From the NCBI RefSeq assembly GCF_000004825.1, contig NW_008805064.1, positions 3,178,544 through 3,242,543 of the forward strand: 64,000 bases of DNA, read 5' to 3'. Source of the stretch: Heterostelium album PN500 (taxonomy: Eukaryota; Evosea; Eumycetozoa; Acytosteliales; Acytosteliaceae). Shown piece after piece: positions 48,604 to 60,371 of the stretch (position 1 is its first letter; each line of letters starts with the position of its first letter). The translations under genes were made by a program, and so were the position numbers. Below the pieces are notes generated by a model that worked only from the letters and a program-made list of their open reading frames with translations, was not told the DNA's origin and did not search any database.

Positions 48604-50656
48604 TTAGAAAACATTTTCTTCGTCGATATCATCGCTGTCATCATAATCTTGTTCATCTTCATCGTCATCTTGTACAATGTCGTCTTCTTCAAGATTATCA
48701 TAAAAATCGGATTCGAATGAGTAGTCTTCCGATGGAGCTGTGATGGTACCAAACTTCTTTTTGTTCTTCTTCATTTGTTTCTTTAGACTCTTGTTGGACT
48801 GTGGATTGTATTGATCGTCTTCGTCCTTGAGGTTTTGTACTTTGACCTTTGATGGTTTGCCCTTGTTTTGTTGGATCATTTGTGATTGTTTTTGGAGTGC
48901 TACCAATTGAGCGGTAGTATCTTCTTCCATAACATTATCCTCTTCGTCATCATCATCTTCGTCATCCTCCTCTTCTTCTTCCATATCATCATCTTCCTCT
49001 TCTTCCATTTCATCATCATCTTCCTCTTCTTCTTCTTCTTCCTCATCATCAAACATTGAAGTATCGATATAACTTTGTTGAGCAGTTGATTCAATAGAAA
49101 CACTTCCAACTGTGTTGTTGGTGGCAAGCGAAGAGATTTCGTCTGATTGATCAATGTTGAATTCGTCTGAGAAGTTGTTGACAATCTTAGAGTCGACATG
49201 GAAAGTATCCTTTGGTGGGAGTGTGTGGAATGGAATGTTACCACCGACCCAATCACGAATAACACTGAGTGCGGCAGCATTCAAATCTGGGGTACCACCA
49301 CGAATGAGCTTCTTACGCTTGTCGGCTATCAAAGTCAAAAACTCTGTAGTATTCTTAAACACTGGAATCTGGTAGATTCTAAGGAGTTGCTCACGGCTGC
49401 AACGTTGTACGATGGCATCGACCGGCGAGATTGGGTCTTCGATCTTTTCTACCTTGACTACGTTTCTAAGAATGACGTTGGCGTCGATCTCACCCTTAAT
49501 TGGAACGATACCCGGTGAATCTAGCAGCTTGACGTTCTTGTCGAGATGTACTTCCTGTGCGACCTTGGTGTGTCCTGGAGTTGGAGCGACACTGACAGCA
49601 CGTGCACGTTTCAATGAATTGATTAAACTACTCTTTCCGACATTGGGATAACCAATGATACCAACAGCAACACTTGTCTTTATATTCAACGATCTACTGT
49701 AGTTCTTGAGCAATTGCAACAAAGATTCACCACCCAAACACTCGGAACCGTCCAACAATTTAGTAGAAGCGACCTCTGGTGCAACCGAACTATGTCCTAA
49801 ATTTCTCTTTTGTTGTTGAGTCGAACATTTAAATGCCAAAGTTGGGAAGTAGTTTCGCAAATATTTCAACCACATTACTACATTTTCTTTTGGTACCAAA
49901 TCTTTTGTAAATAAAAAATATTAGAGTTAGTGTTTGGTGGTTATTCAGTTGTTCAGTTGTTAATAGGCGGCGCTTACCGATCTTATTTAAAATTAAAACA
50001 ATCTTTTTGTTTGGATAACGCTCAAGGATCATTCTTTCGATTTCGAGACAACGACAACCCATTGGATCACGTGCGTCCAAGACTTCGAGGATGACATCGG
50101 CAGCTTCAATGACTTTCTTGACCTCACGATAGAATGATTTGAGTGAGTTGTCTCTTGGTTCTACTGAACGAATTGATTTCATCTCTAAATCTTTCTCGGC
50201 ATCACGTTGCTTACGATTGAATTCCTTCTCACGCGAAGCAGCATCTTTTGCCAATGAGGCCATTGTTTTTCTCTCTGCCTTCTTTGCTGCCTTCTCTGCG
50301 GCAATCGCTTCCTTCTGTTGTTGAACTCTATTTAAAAGATCTTCTTTGAATGGATATAAATTTGGAATACCTGGATCCTTCTTTGATTCTATTAAAATAA
50401 ATAAAAATAAATCAATATTAATATACACTGTATTAAATACGGCACACACTGCTACTTTTACTACTGACTATTTAAAATAGGTGCCAACTTGTGAGCTTTT
50501 CTAAGTTTACGATTATGTTCATTTACTTTCTTCTCTACCTTGTATTTCTTATGTAAAGAAACACGCTTACTTTGTCTCTCTACAAAAGATGATTAATTAA
50601 TATGTGATCATATAACGTTTCATAAAAAAATGATTTGCTAACTTACTCTTTGGCAT
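48604..50656 (-). CDS. Nucleostemin/GNL3-family nucleolar GTPase
   Basis: Four exons: 50647-50656 (10 nt), 50469-50579, 49978-50388 and 48604-49901, in phase, give 609 residues. These circularly permuted GTPases (Nug1/GNL3) act in the nucleolus in 60S ribosome assembly. A basic N-terminus ([17 protein letters not shown]) is the nucleolar signal and RNA-binding part. It is followed by [17 protein letters not shown], a coiled coil and the permuted G motifs: G4 NKID (split by intron 3), G5-like region KCSTQ, G1 GYPNVGKSS and G3 DSPG. The C-terminal third is very acidic, with long Glu/Asp runs (about residues 440-510 and the last 40). The ATG in the 10-nt first exon is supported by family similarity (MPK start). 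One donor is the less usual GTCAGT. Confidence 0.9.
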
Positions 50657-51009
50657 TGTTTATATATATATATAATATTAAATTATAACAAGACTAAGAT
50701 TTAACAAGTTTTTAACTAAAATTATGTAAAATCTCTTGAATAAATTATTATTAAGAGATTATTATTAATAATATTTAAATAAAAAATGAGAAACTAAAAT
50801 TAAAAAAAAATTATTTTTGATTATTGTATAGTTTCGTTCGTTTTTTTGAAATTATTTTAAATTTTGATTTTTTGGTGTGGGTCAAAAAAAAAAAACGTTA
50901 CACTATATAATATTGTTGAAATTTAAAAAAAATAGTAAGATTATTGTTAAAATCGATAGTTTGAATTTTTTTAAATAGTTTAATTTTAATGATATATTAA
51001 TTGTATAAT
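50657..51009. other. Intergenic between two minus-strand genes
   Basis: The promoter of the nucleostemin-like gene and the 3' flank of mevalonate kinase. AT-rich with an A-run at 50886 and TATATATATATA at 50662; nothing coding. Confidence 0.6.
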
Positions 51010-52455
51010 TTAATTGGAAGAATTAGTTGAAGATTCAATGATAACACCTTGACCACCGATGGTAGCTTCCCAACTTTCAAAGCCGTGCTCTTTCAATGCC
51101 GATTTCAAATTGTTTACTGTCTCAGAGTCAGTGGATGGCTTTAACAATGTAATTGCACATCCACCACCACCTGCACCTGTTAACTTGCTATGAAGATCGA
51201 ATCGTTTTGAAACACTTGCAATCATATCCAATGTACTATGTCCAACACCGAAACATCCCGATAACAATGAATGATTCATATCGATCATCAACTGAATAAA
51301 AATTAACAATTAGATTAGTTATTATTGTTTGATAATCACAACATATTAACAACAACTAACATACCTCGATAGTTTTTTGAAGTTGATTTATATCGTTATG
51401 ATCATTAAAGTATTGATCGAATGCTTGAAGACATTCTTTGGAGATCGTATCGATGAGTACTGCTACTGGTTCGATGAGTGATGGATATTGTTTGTGTCTG
51501 TTGATGACGTTCTCGACCAAAACTTTGGTGGATCTGCTCACTCTTGTGTCGGTGATCAATAAGCGTAGTGGTGGGATTCTCTCTAGATTCTTGAAGCCAT
51601 CTTTACGTGTGAATGTCAATGCACTTCCATAGGTGCTTACTGCATTGTCGATTCCAGAGGGTGTTCCGTGCATGATCTTCTCACCCTGTAATGACCATTG
51701 ATTGATCAATTCCAATTGTTTTGAACATGGTACATTGTTGGTGGTGCCACTGCTACTATTGATTTTCTTACATTGATCACATCCACCACATGCATATATT
51801 TCGAATAGAGAGAGAATACCAGTCACCAAACAAACATTGAATGAAGCAGAAGAACCAAGTCCGGCACCCATTGGTAAGTTTGAGCTGAAGTGAATCTTTA
51901 TTCCATGTTTCAGCTTTGATAATACAGAGAACAAAAAGAGTACCGATTGAATACCCTTAATACTCTCTAGTTGTGACAAAGCATCTAAGAACTCTGCATT
52001 ACATTCTCTTGGTACAAAACAATCAATTTCATTGATAGCTAAAAATGAAACTCGTTAACCAACTTGGTTTTTTTTTTTTTTTTTTCGAGTTGTATTGTTT
52101 TACTTACAATTATAAGAGTTTAACTTTGATAGATCCGATAGACTGTATTTACGTTCACCAAAATCTTTGAGATCAGGTAATAATATATGCAAAACGGGCT
52201 CCTCGATTTGTTCGACAGTGGCATTTGTACGAAGTGAAAGAGCTGTGGCAATCGATGTCTTACCTAGAACTACTGCATGTTCTCCAAACAAGATAACTTT
52301 ACCTGGTGCCGATACTATTGTTTTTTGATATCAAAATAAAATTAATCAACTATATTTCAAATAATAAAATAAACAAATAATAATAAAATAAAAACAAATC
52401 ATTTATGTAAATCAAGCTCAAGTTTTTTATTTAATTTACCTTTGATTTGTTTCAT
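51010..52455 (-). CDS. mvk: Mevalonate kinase
   Basis: Four exons: 52440-52455 (16 nt), 52108-52314, 51365-52038 and 51010-51291, in phase, give 392 residues, as in human MVK. It phosphorylates mevalonate with ATP in the isoprenoid/sterol pathway, feeding sterols, dolichol and prenylation. GHMP-kinase motifs: SAPGKVILFGEHAVV (residues 7-21), the ATP loop PMGAGLGSSAS (about 130-140), the GTPSGIDNAVSTYG segment with the catalytic Asp, and the C-terminal LTGAGGGGCAITLL (about 336-349). A Cys-rich loop (CGGCDQCKK) within the third exon is an insertion seen in some protist enzymes. The start rests on the short exon MKQIK, well placed before SAPGKV. Confidence 0.93.
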
Positions 52456-53412
52456 AGAATAAAATATTTTACAAAAATCTAAAATTCCAACTTGAAATAT
52501 TAAATTAAAACTAAGACTACTATTAAAAACAACTAAATAAAGTAAAAGTGAAAGGTTGGAGTTCTAAAAATAAGATGGAAAAAAACAATTCTTCATTTAC
52601 ATTTTTAAAAAAAAATCAAAAAAAAAAATTGCACATATTTTTTGGAGTTCATTCTCTTGACATTGGTAAAAAAATTAATGGCAAAAAAAAAAACAAAAAT
52701 TGAAAAAATAAAATATTTTTTGACCTGGGAAATATATAACCCTTTTTGTATTGATTTCCCACTTTTTTTTTCTTCTACTGTTTATTTATTTATTTTTTTT
52801 TATTAAATTACACCTTTTTATATCTAATTATTAACATATGAATTCAAGCCGTTCACTCATATTTACACCAAACTAACCACATTTGTTAGATATTTAATTA
52901 TTAGAAAGGAGAAGAAGCAGTAGTAGAATAACAAAAAAAAAAGAAGAAGAAATAAGACAATAAACGATAGAAAATATCATATATATAGAAATCATTTGTT
53001 GTTTTGCTTGTTGTAAAATTAATCTAATAAGTGCAAAACAAAACAGTACTAATAAAAATATCCAGTAGTAGAAATAACCAATAGTTTAACTAAACTTAGT
53101 CTAGATATTAGTTATTCAACAAAAACAATAAGCAAACAAACAGACAAATAACAAAACAACATATCAGCAAAATTAATACAACAAAATACAACCTTTATTA
53201 AAAGACAAAAAATAAGGAAACTATTATAAGAGTTAAAAACTTTCATTCCATACCCTTAGTAATATTTAGATAATAAGCTTGTTTATTTATGTTTGTCATT
53301 TACTTTGCAACACGTGTTTAAAAGAGATTCATAGAAATATACCGCTGCCGACAGTTTTAAAAATAAAGATAATAAATAGAATAATAATAATAATAATAAA
53401 TAGATTAATCGA
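52456..53412. other. Intergenic, divergent promoters
   Basis: 0.96 kb between the mevalonate kinase (-) and F-box/SH2 (+) starts. A-runs and AAAAAC words at 52605-52690, T-runs at 52765-52800, and a long A/C-rich leader from 52950 to 53400. A GC-richer spot AACACGTGTT (palindromic, E-box-like) is near 53310. No coding frame. Confidence 0.55.
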
Positions 53413-56012
53413 ATGAGTAGTGATATTAGTTTAAATTCGTCATCAAATCATGTTGGAAATAGTAATAGTAATAATGGTGAACATGGAGGTATAGGTTCAC
53501 CATTCTCGTTGTCGTCGTCGTATTCGGCGTTGTCAACAAAATTTGATGTTAGGAAGAGCGACTCTTCATGGCCAACCTCGGCAGGTGCTTCGACAGGTTT
53601 GAACAGCTCTAGCAATGCTTTGCTATTGAACAGCAGTATGAATGGACGATCGATGATGAGCATGAGTAGCAGCAGTATCGACAGTGGCAACTTTGACAAT
53701 GAAGACGAAATCGATAACATCAAGAACAGCAACAAGCTACGTGCAGTGCATTACAACTACTCGTCGAGTGGTAGTCTCTCTCACTACAGCTCACAGCAAT
53801 CGTATACCTCGAATTGCTTCAACTATTGTGCGGTCATCGACGATCTCGCACTCGAAGTGATCATCCACATCTTTAGATTCCTCTCACCGTTCGACCTGAG
53901 ACAGTGTGCCAGTGTTTGTAAATTTTGGTCTATTCTCTGCTCATCCGATGCTTTATGTAAATATTCATATGTGTGTGTGTGTTGACTCTTTGGATTGTTT
54001 ATTAATTGCCAATTTATTTTTAATATTCTTTTTATAGGGGAAGAGAAATGTGTTTCACAATGGGCTTGGATGAGATGTGTTTATGAAGAGAAATTAAAGT
54101 TTGGTGAAAATAAATCTTGGAAAGATTTTTATCGTTACTGGGCAACAGAAGTAATTAGAATTTACATCATTTTATTTTTTTATTACGATATATATTGACT
54201 CTGATTCACACAATTTATTTAGTATCTAAAATATACAGGATGGTATCACTATTCATTGACGAGAGAGGAAGCAACAGCAAAACTACAGAATATGGCAAAA
54301 GGTACATTTTTAATTAGAAAGAGTTCCAAACCAAGTAATCTTGTCATTTCTTACAATGTTCATAGTAAGAAGCCTCAACATTTATTATTATAGTAAGTTA
54401 AACAACCTCTTGTTTGTAAACCAATCAATTTAAATTATCATCATATTGTTGACATTAATTTATTTTTTACTATACAGTGATTTAGGTCCTCATGTCGGTG
54501 TATTTTTAAATGATGAAATGGGTAAGATCTATCCTACCATTTCAGCTTTAGTCAAAGAGAAAAAGAAGTTTTTAAAGCGACCGTACAGCAATTGCAATCG
54601 TTATGAAAAGAAAGTACAATCCAAACGAGAATACATCAATTTAATGATAGATAGTGTAAAAGATAGACAAGGTAAATCAATCGATGATTTACATCTATTA
54701 CATTTAGCATCAAAAGTATGTTATAATTATTATTTATTAATATTAGATTCTAACTTTTCATTTCTTTTTTTTTTTTAAAGTGGTGTTTTAAAGATTTAAT
54801 AGAGTTACTTGTATCAAAGGGTATCAATGTAAATAAACCACATCCAAAGAATGGTAAAACACCATTACACTATTCATTGTGTTTTATTCATGGAGAACCA
54901 AATTCCGATATTAGATTACAAATCGTTGCAGTATGTAATCAATTAAGAGTTTGATTGTTTCAAATTAATTAACCTTTAATTTATCAAATCACACTATTAG
55001 TTATTGTTATCAGATAAATGCGGATCACAAGTTAATTTAATAGATCATAAAGGAAGATCACCGCTACATATCGCAGTGAAACAACATCAATCCGATTCCG
55101 TAAAGATGGTCGATCTAATTTTGAGTCATGGTGCCGATGTCATGTTGTCTCAGAACGATGGTCTCCACCCCCTACACATTGCAACCAAGGAGAACAATCT
55201 GGCAATGGTCAGATTACTCCTAAAGCACAAAAACATAAATGTAAATTGTAAAATTAATGTGACACCTCAATCGAAACTCGAAGACAACCACGGCGATACA
55301 CCACTACACATTGCATCACACAGTTGTATGTACCCAATCGTCAAAGAACTCTTAGAGTTCAACGGTATCGATGTAAACATCCTGGATAACAAGAAAAGAT
55401 GTGCATTACATAGATGTGTATTAAGAGTAAGTTACTTTGCTAAAATATATATATATATATATATATAAATTCACACAAATTTGTATCATTCATAAACTGA
55501 TCGTTGTCATTTATTGTATTTAGAATCAAGATTGGCTGGGAATGACAAGATTTGGTAAGCCTTCACAAACTTATTTCTCACATCAGGTTGTAGATATTTT
55601 GTTTGAGAAGGGTGCAGATCCGACCATTATCGACTGTGATCAAAACACTGCCTTGCATCTGTCAATAGAAAAAGGTCATCGCCAGAGTACTCTGGTACTG
55701 ATGCAAAAGATTCTCAAACTGAAAGCACAGTGCCTTGAGTGTTTCTCCATCGACAATCTACTTAGATGCATCGAAATCGGTCGAAACTCACCAGACATCT
55801 CGAAATCACACGACGATCTCTTCTATGCGATTATTTGTGGCTTTAAAGAAATCACCCTAGAGAACCTAGATAAGACAATCTCTGATCACTATGAAAACAT
55901 CAAAGCACTCATTTACAAATATATAGCACCTGCACAGCAACTACAACAACAACAACAACAACAATTCGATACTCAACAACTAAACAATGAAAGTAATAAT
56001 ATTCATTCATAA
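53413..56012 (+). CDS. fbxB: F-box, SH2 and ankyrin-repeat protein (FbxB-like)
   Basis: Seven exons: 53413-53956, 54038-54150, 54223-54392, 54478-54715, 54781-54930, 55001-55426 and 55524-56012, in phase, give 709 residues. Order: a Ser/Asn-rich N-terminus; an F-box (LALEVIIHIFRFLSPFDLRQ, about 145-180); an SH2 domain from WYHYSLTREEA with the phosphotyrosine-binding Arg251 in FLIRKSS; ankyrin repeats from about 340 (for example KNGKTPLHYS and GRSPLHIAVKQ); and a short Gln run near the end. An F-box joins Skp1/cullin ubiquitin ligases, and with an active-looking SH2 the protein probably picks tyrosine-phosphorylated targets for ubiquitination. D. discoideum has an SH2 protein of this kind named FbxB; the symbol is by architecture. 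Confidence 0.88.
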
Positions 56013-56291
56013 CAAATAATAATAGCATAATAATCTTTCACATTTAGTATTAATAGTATAATAAATAGCTTTAATTTAACTCCACTCACTTGTTCAGTTT
56101 AAATGTGAAGGTTACATTATTTTTACTATTTTTTTTTTTTGAACATCTTTGTATTTTTTATACAAAAATCTTTTTTTTTTATGATGTGCACCATTGCTAA
56201 GATAACAATATTCATTACAGTAATGTTAATGTGAACAAATAATATTTATTTTATTAAAGTTAAATAGGTGAAAACAACTGTAGTTTAATGT

Positions 56292-57182
56292 TTATGCCAA
56301 ATTCTTGTAATAGTTTACAATGAAATCTCTGATGGTGGTTGGAGTTCTACCTAAAAGTTGGGTGATATCGGATGTATTTGATTGGAACTCACCTACTCTG
56401 ATGGCACAGGCAAAGGCATAGGATACTTGGATTAATGGTGCTGGAAGACCAATCTTTTCCAATTGGGCAACAAAGGTCGCTTCGTCTGGTGAGATGTGAG
56501 CAATGTTCTTACCAAAGGACTCACTAAGATATCTCGCAATGTCTGCCATAGTACATTGATCGGTATTGTACAGTCTGTAATCCTTGTTCAAATGTTGGTC
56601 AGTGGTATCCAAGACAACGTTTACAGCAACCTCTGCCAATTCTTTTCGGGAGATGTAGTTGGCAAGACCTTCACCTGTTGGATAGAAAATCATTCCCATA
56701 TCTAGAACCTTTGGGCCGATGAAGTACTCTGTGAGCATGTCAGTGTACAGACCATTGACCAAGATGGTATGATTGATTCCCGATTCTCTGAGGAATTGCT
56801 CGGTTTGAGAGTGTGCCTTTTCGATAAAAGCAACCGGTGAGCTTCCATCTTCTGTCTTTCTGACGAAGCTGGTGTAGACCATATATTTCACACCGGCAGC
56901 CTTGGCAGCTCTGCACACATCTTGGTGTTGAATCGCTCTCTTCTCAACGTCATTACTAGAGACAAATAAAAGTTTGTCCACACCAGTAAATGCGGTGACC
57001 AAAGATTCATAGTTATTGTAGTCACCGATTTTAATTCCGAAACCTCTGGAGGTGAATTGTTGTCCTTTGGCTTCATCTCTTACCAAAGCAGAGATATTTG
57101 AATGATTGATACCTCTTTTGGCAATGATGTCAAATACATCTCTTCCGAAATTTCCAGTAGCACCAGTAACCAAGATATTCAT
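56292..57182 (-). CDS. NmrA-like NAD(P)-binding oxidoreductase
   Basis: A single exon of 296 residues beginning MNILVTGATGNFG, the GxxGxxG dinucleotide-binding loop of atypical short-chain dehydrogenases. It resembles bacterial QorB/NmrA-type quinone reductases or redox sensors: SALVRDEAKGQ, VDKLLFVSSNDVEKR, VYTSFVRKTEDGSSPVAF and TDMLTEYFIGPKV. It lacks introns, unlike most neighbours, which together with its bacterial-type family may reflect transfer. The active-site Tyr-x-x-x-Lys is not evident, as usual in NmrA-like proteins. The substrate is unknown. Codon use is ordinary for the window. Confidence 0.8.
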   Translation of the reverse strand: MNILVTGATGNFGRDVFDIIAKRGINHSNISALVRDEAKGQQFTSRGFGIKIGDYNNYESLVTAFTGVDKLLFVSSNDVEKRAIQHQDVCRAAKAAGVKYMVYTSFVRKTEDGSSPVAFIEKAHSQTEQFLRESGINHTILVNGLYTDMLTEYFIGPKVLDMGMIFYPTGEGLANYISRKELAEVAVNVVLDTTDQHLNKDYRLYNTDQCTMADIARYLSESFGKNIAHISPDEATFVAQLEKIGLPAPLIQVSYAFACAIRVGEFQSNTSDITQLLGRTPTTIRDFIVNYYKNLA

Positions 57183-57870
57183 ATTTATATTAATAATTTG
57201 TTTTTATTGTATTTTGTTTGTATATTTTATTTTATTTTATAAACTCAAATCAAATTTATTTATACTTTTCTATCAAAAAACAAATCAATTCATTATCCAT
57301 TAACTTTGAGATTTTTTCACCTTACATATTAAAATTAATTTAAAAATGTATATACATTATAAATACATCTGCAAATATAACCCCTAAAAATTGGAAAATG
57401 CACCATATTGATGTTCTAGAAGGTATAAAAATTGAATTAAAGCCAAATTTCGTGTCATCAAAAATTTAAAATCCAAAAAAGACCACATCATATACATTTT
57501 ATTTATAAATGTGGGCTCTTGGATCAGAGTTAAATCGAACACTCAATTTTATTTTTAATTTTCTTTATTTTCTTTGGATATCTTAAAATTATTTTTTCAT
57601 CATTTCTATTTTAAATCCAAAGATCATTAAAACAAGTAAAATCAAAAGGAATGACTAATTGGAACAGTGGAATAAATTAGAATTGATAATCTTAATATAT
57701 TTCACTTAATTCTATGTGAAAGAAACAAAAAAGAATCTAATATATCAGATTGATAGAGTGGATTTAAAGTTTAGTTTTATTATTAATTGTTATTTTTGGT
57801 AAAAAAAAAAATTGGTTGCATGATCCTATTTTTAATGTTTATTTAATAGAATATTATTTTTACAGTTGAT
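57183..57870. other. Intergenic
   Basis: AT-rich DNA between two minus-strand genes; promoter of the oxidoreductase and 3' flank of the beta-helix protein. No coding frame is seen. Confidence 0.6.
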
Positions 57871-59717
57871 TTAATTATCTCTTGAGGCAATAATAACAGC
57901 GGTCAAGAATGAAACTAATGATACAAAACCAATTATTGAGGCAATAGTCAAGGAAATTGCCGTGGCTGTACCATCACTGTCACGTTGAGATGGTTCACTT
58001 GTTGATTCACTTGTTGATTCACTTGTTGATTCACTTTCAGAGCTAAAACTTGAGGATTCTTCAGAAAAAGATGATGATGAAGAAGAGGGAGTTCTGTATG
58101 AAACCATAATGCAAGTATTTACATTGTTATTTACAAGTAGTTGGTAGTTATCTTGACAAGAATCTACATTAGTCTCTATTATACTCATATCAACTACCCA
58201 AGATGGGAATGATGGATATTCAGAGTAACTTGTATATTATAAAAAAATAATTGTCAATATTTAAAAAATAAGTACTACACAATATTATACTTACTATGAG
58301 TTTGATATTGGATTCATAAAAACACCATTGTAGAAAGATAAACTGATTTTATAGAAAAAGATATCCGATCCAGAGGAAGCAGAGTTTAATTCAAAGATTG
58401 TTTCTGGGAAATAATAATTACTTGATTGTTCAATATACTTTAATAAAAATATATTAGTTTTAATTAAAGGTTCCTTGTTAATATTAAAAAAATAAAACAA
58501 ACCATTGCACCACCATATGCAGAAGCAGTATTATTGACAAAGTTGGAACCTCTAAAAGAATAGGTGTCATAATGATAAGAGTCACTTAATGATCTAATGT
58601 ACTAAATAAAAATTGAAATTATTAGTTTAAATTATCTATTTGAAATTTTATTTAAACTTATGTACTTACAATGGCTCCTCCATTGGTTGCAGTGTTGGAG
58701 TTGAATGTAGTCTGGGTAACATATATTGCTTCGGATTGAGTAAGGATTGCTCCACCATACAAACCTTGGTTGAACTCGAAAGAAGATTGGGCAAAAGAAA
58801 CATAAATTGAAGCATAAGCGTTAAAGACTGAATATCCAGAGTTGTATTTAAAGTATGAATTTGTGACCGCTAATCCTTCACCATTAAAAGTGACAGCTGG
58901 ACCATTCAATGAATTTCCATTTGTAATGGAGGAAGATGTTATAATTAAAGTTCCACCTACAAATAAAATAGATGATGCTATTATTTAAAAATTGATTAGA
59001 ATTGATTGTAAATTAAATATTAAAATTACATAATATATATATTTTCTTACCTCCATAACCCACACCACTTGATTTATCTATGATACATCCTTGAAGATTA
59101 AGATTGAAATTCTGGACGGAAAGAGAACCGGCTTCATAATTTTGAAGTGTAAGTACATTGTTAGCAACGGCGTTTGTCATTGTTACATTGTATAGATTAA
59201 CATAATTTTGTGTTTCAAAGTTTATTGGTGTATAAACTGAAATGTAGCTACCACGATTGTAACCATAGAAGTTTTGACCAGTAATATTAATTGAGTATAT
59301 AGACAATTGGATGGTGGAGTATCCAGATTGTATTCTTAAAAATGAGTTTGCAAACTTATAAAACCATTAATAAATCATAAATGTGATTCGAGAGAACATC
59401 GTAATACATACTTCACAAACAAATAATGGGATATGTTTTGAGTTTTTAGGTTGGATTGTGATGGAAACTGTTGAGTTTATTTGTAAAGATTCAGTCTCTG
59501 ATTGTTTACAAGGGAAACTACCTTCACTACCATCTACATATATATTTAGGATATTATAATTTGAAGCAAAACTTGTGATACATGATTGAATATCTGGGCA
59601 TTTTTGATCAACACAACCAGTAACCTTTTTAGTTACAGTACAGTCAATAGTTGCTGATAATACACTACCAATTAATAATATTGATAGTGATAAAATTGAT
59701 AATATTTGTTTATTCAT
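57871..59717 (-). CDS. Pectin-lyase-like beta-helix membrane protein
   Basis: Six exons: 59412-59717, 59051-59354, 58670-58956, 58503-58601, 58295-58437 and 57871-58228, in phase, give 498 residues. A signal peptide (1-21, MNKQILSILSLSILLIGSVLS) is followed by a Cys-containing N-terminal part and a right-handed parallel beta-helix with repeated turns rich in Asn, Gly and aromatic residues (FNSNTATNGGAI, FVNNTASAYGGAM, FELNSASSGSDIFF), as in polymorphic-membrane-protein-like dictyostelid proteins. Then come a Ser/Glu stalk with STSE repeats, one membrane helix and a six-residue cytosolic tail (ASRDN). Exons match turns of the helix. A surface role in recognition or adhesion is inference. Such proteins form large families in dictyostelids. 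Confidence 0.8.
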
Positions 59718-60152
59718 GGTTTTAATTATATTTAATTTTGTAAAAGTATATTAAAAAAAAAAAACAAAAGAGGTGATTTAATTAGTTTGTGATCTTTGGT
59801 TTCTGAGAGTGCTTACATCATCAATCTCATCTTTTGAAAAATATTGAGCACTAAGAAATATTCTTTTACAAATTTGTAAAATCTAGATTTTTATGATTTT
59901 GTTTTTTAAATTAAGTCCTTATTGGAAAAAGTACCATTTCAATACAATATTTCTAATTAAATATAGATATATATATTTTGATATTTTTAAAAAAAATTTT
60001 GAAGATAGAAAAAATTGAAAGCAATTGAGTAAGATGTGATTCTATTTATTTTTAATTATATGTGAATTAAATTAAATGATTGAATAGAATAAAATTACAG
60101 ATTGTGATCAGATTTTTTCTAATCTTTTCTGATTCCAATAGAGATACTAACT
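59718..60152. other. Intergenic, start of subtelomere
   Basis: AT-rich upstream region of the beta-helix gene, with an A-run at 59752. No coding frame. From here to the end of the window no intact gene is seen. Confidence 0.5.
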
Positions 60153-60182
60153 ATGAACGAAACAATTGAAACAACCCCGATA

Positions 60183-60371
60183 GTGACAGCAGTGACAGCA
60201 GTGACAGCAGTGACAGCAGTGACAGCAGTGACAGCAGTGACAGCAGTGACAGCAGTGACAGCAGTGACAGCAGTGACAGCAGTGACAGCAGTGACAGCAG
60301 TGACAGCAGTGACAGCAGTGACAGCAGTGACAGCAGTGACAGCAGTGACAGCAGTGACAGCAGTGACAATA
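60183..60371 (+). repeat. 9-bp minisatellite (GTGACAGCA), 20 perfect copies
   Basis: Exactly 20 identical copies of GTGACAGCA (60183-60362) plus one altered copy ending ATA. Because 9 is divisible by three, both strands stay open: the plus frame from ATG 60153 reads MNETIETTPI, (Val-Thr-Ala)20, then VTINATL and a TGA at 60386. Perfect identity means recent expansion. I see no promoter or family support, so I treat the small frame as possible but unproven. Confidence 0.9.
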
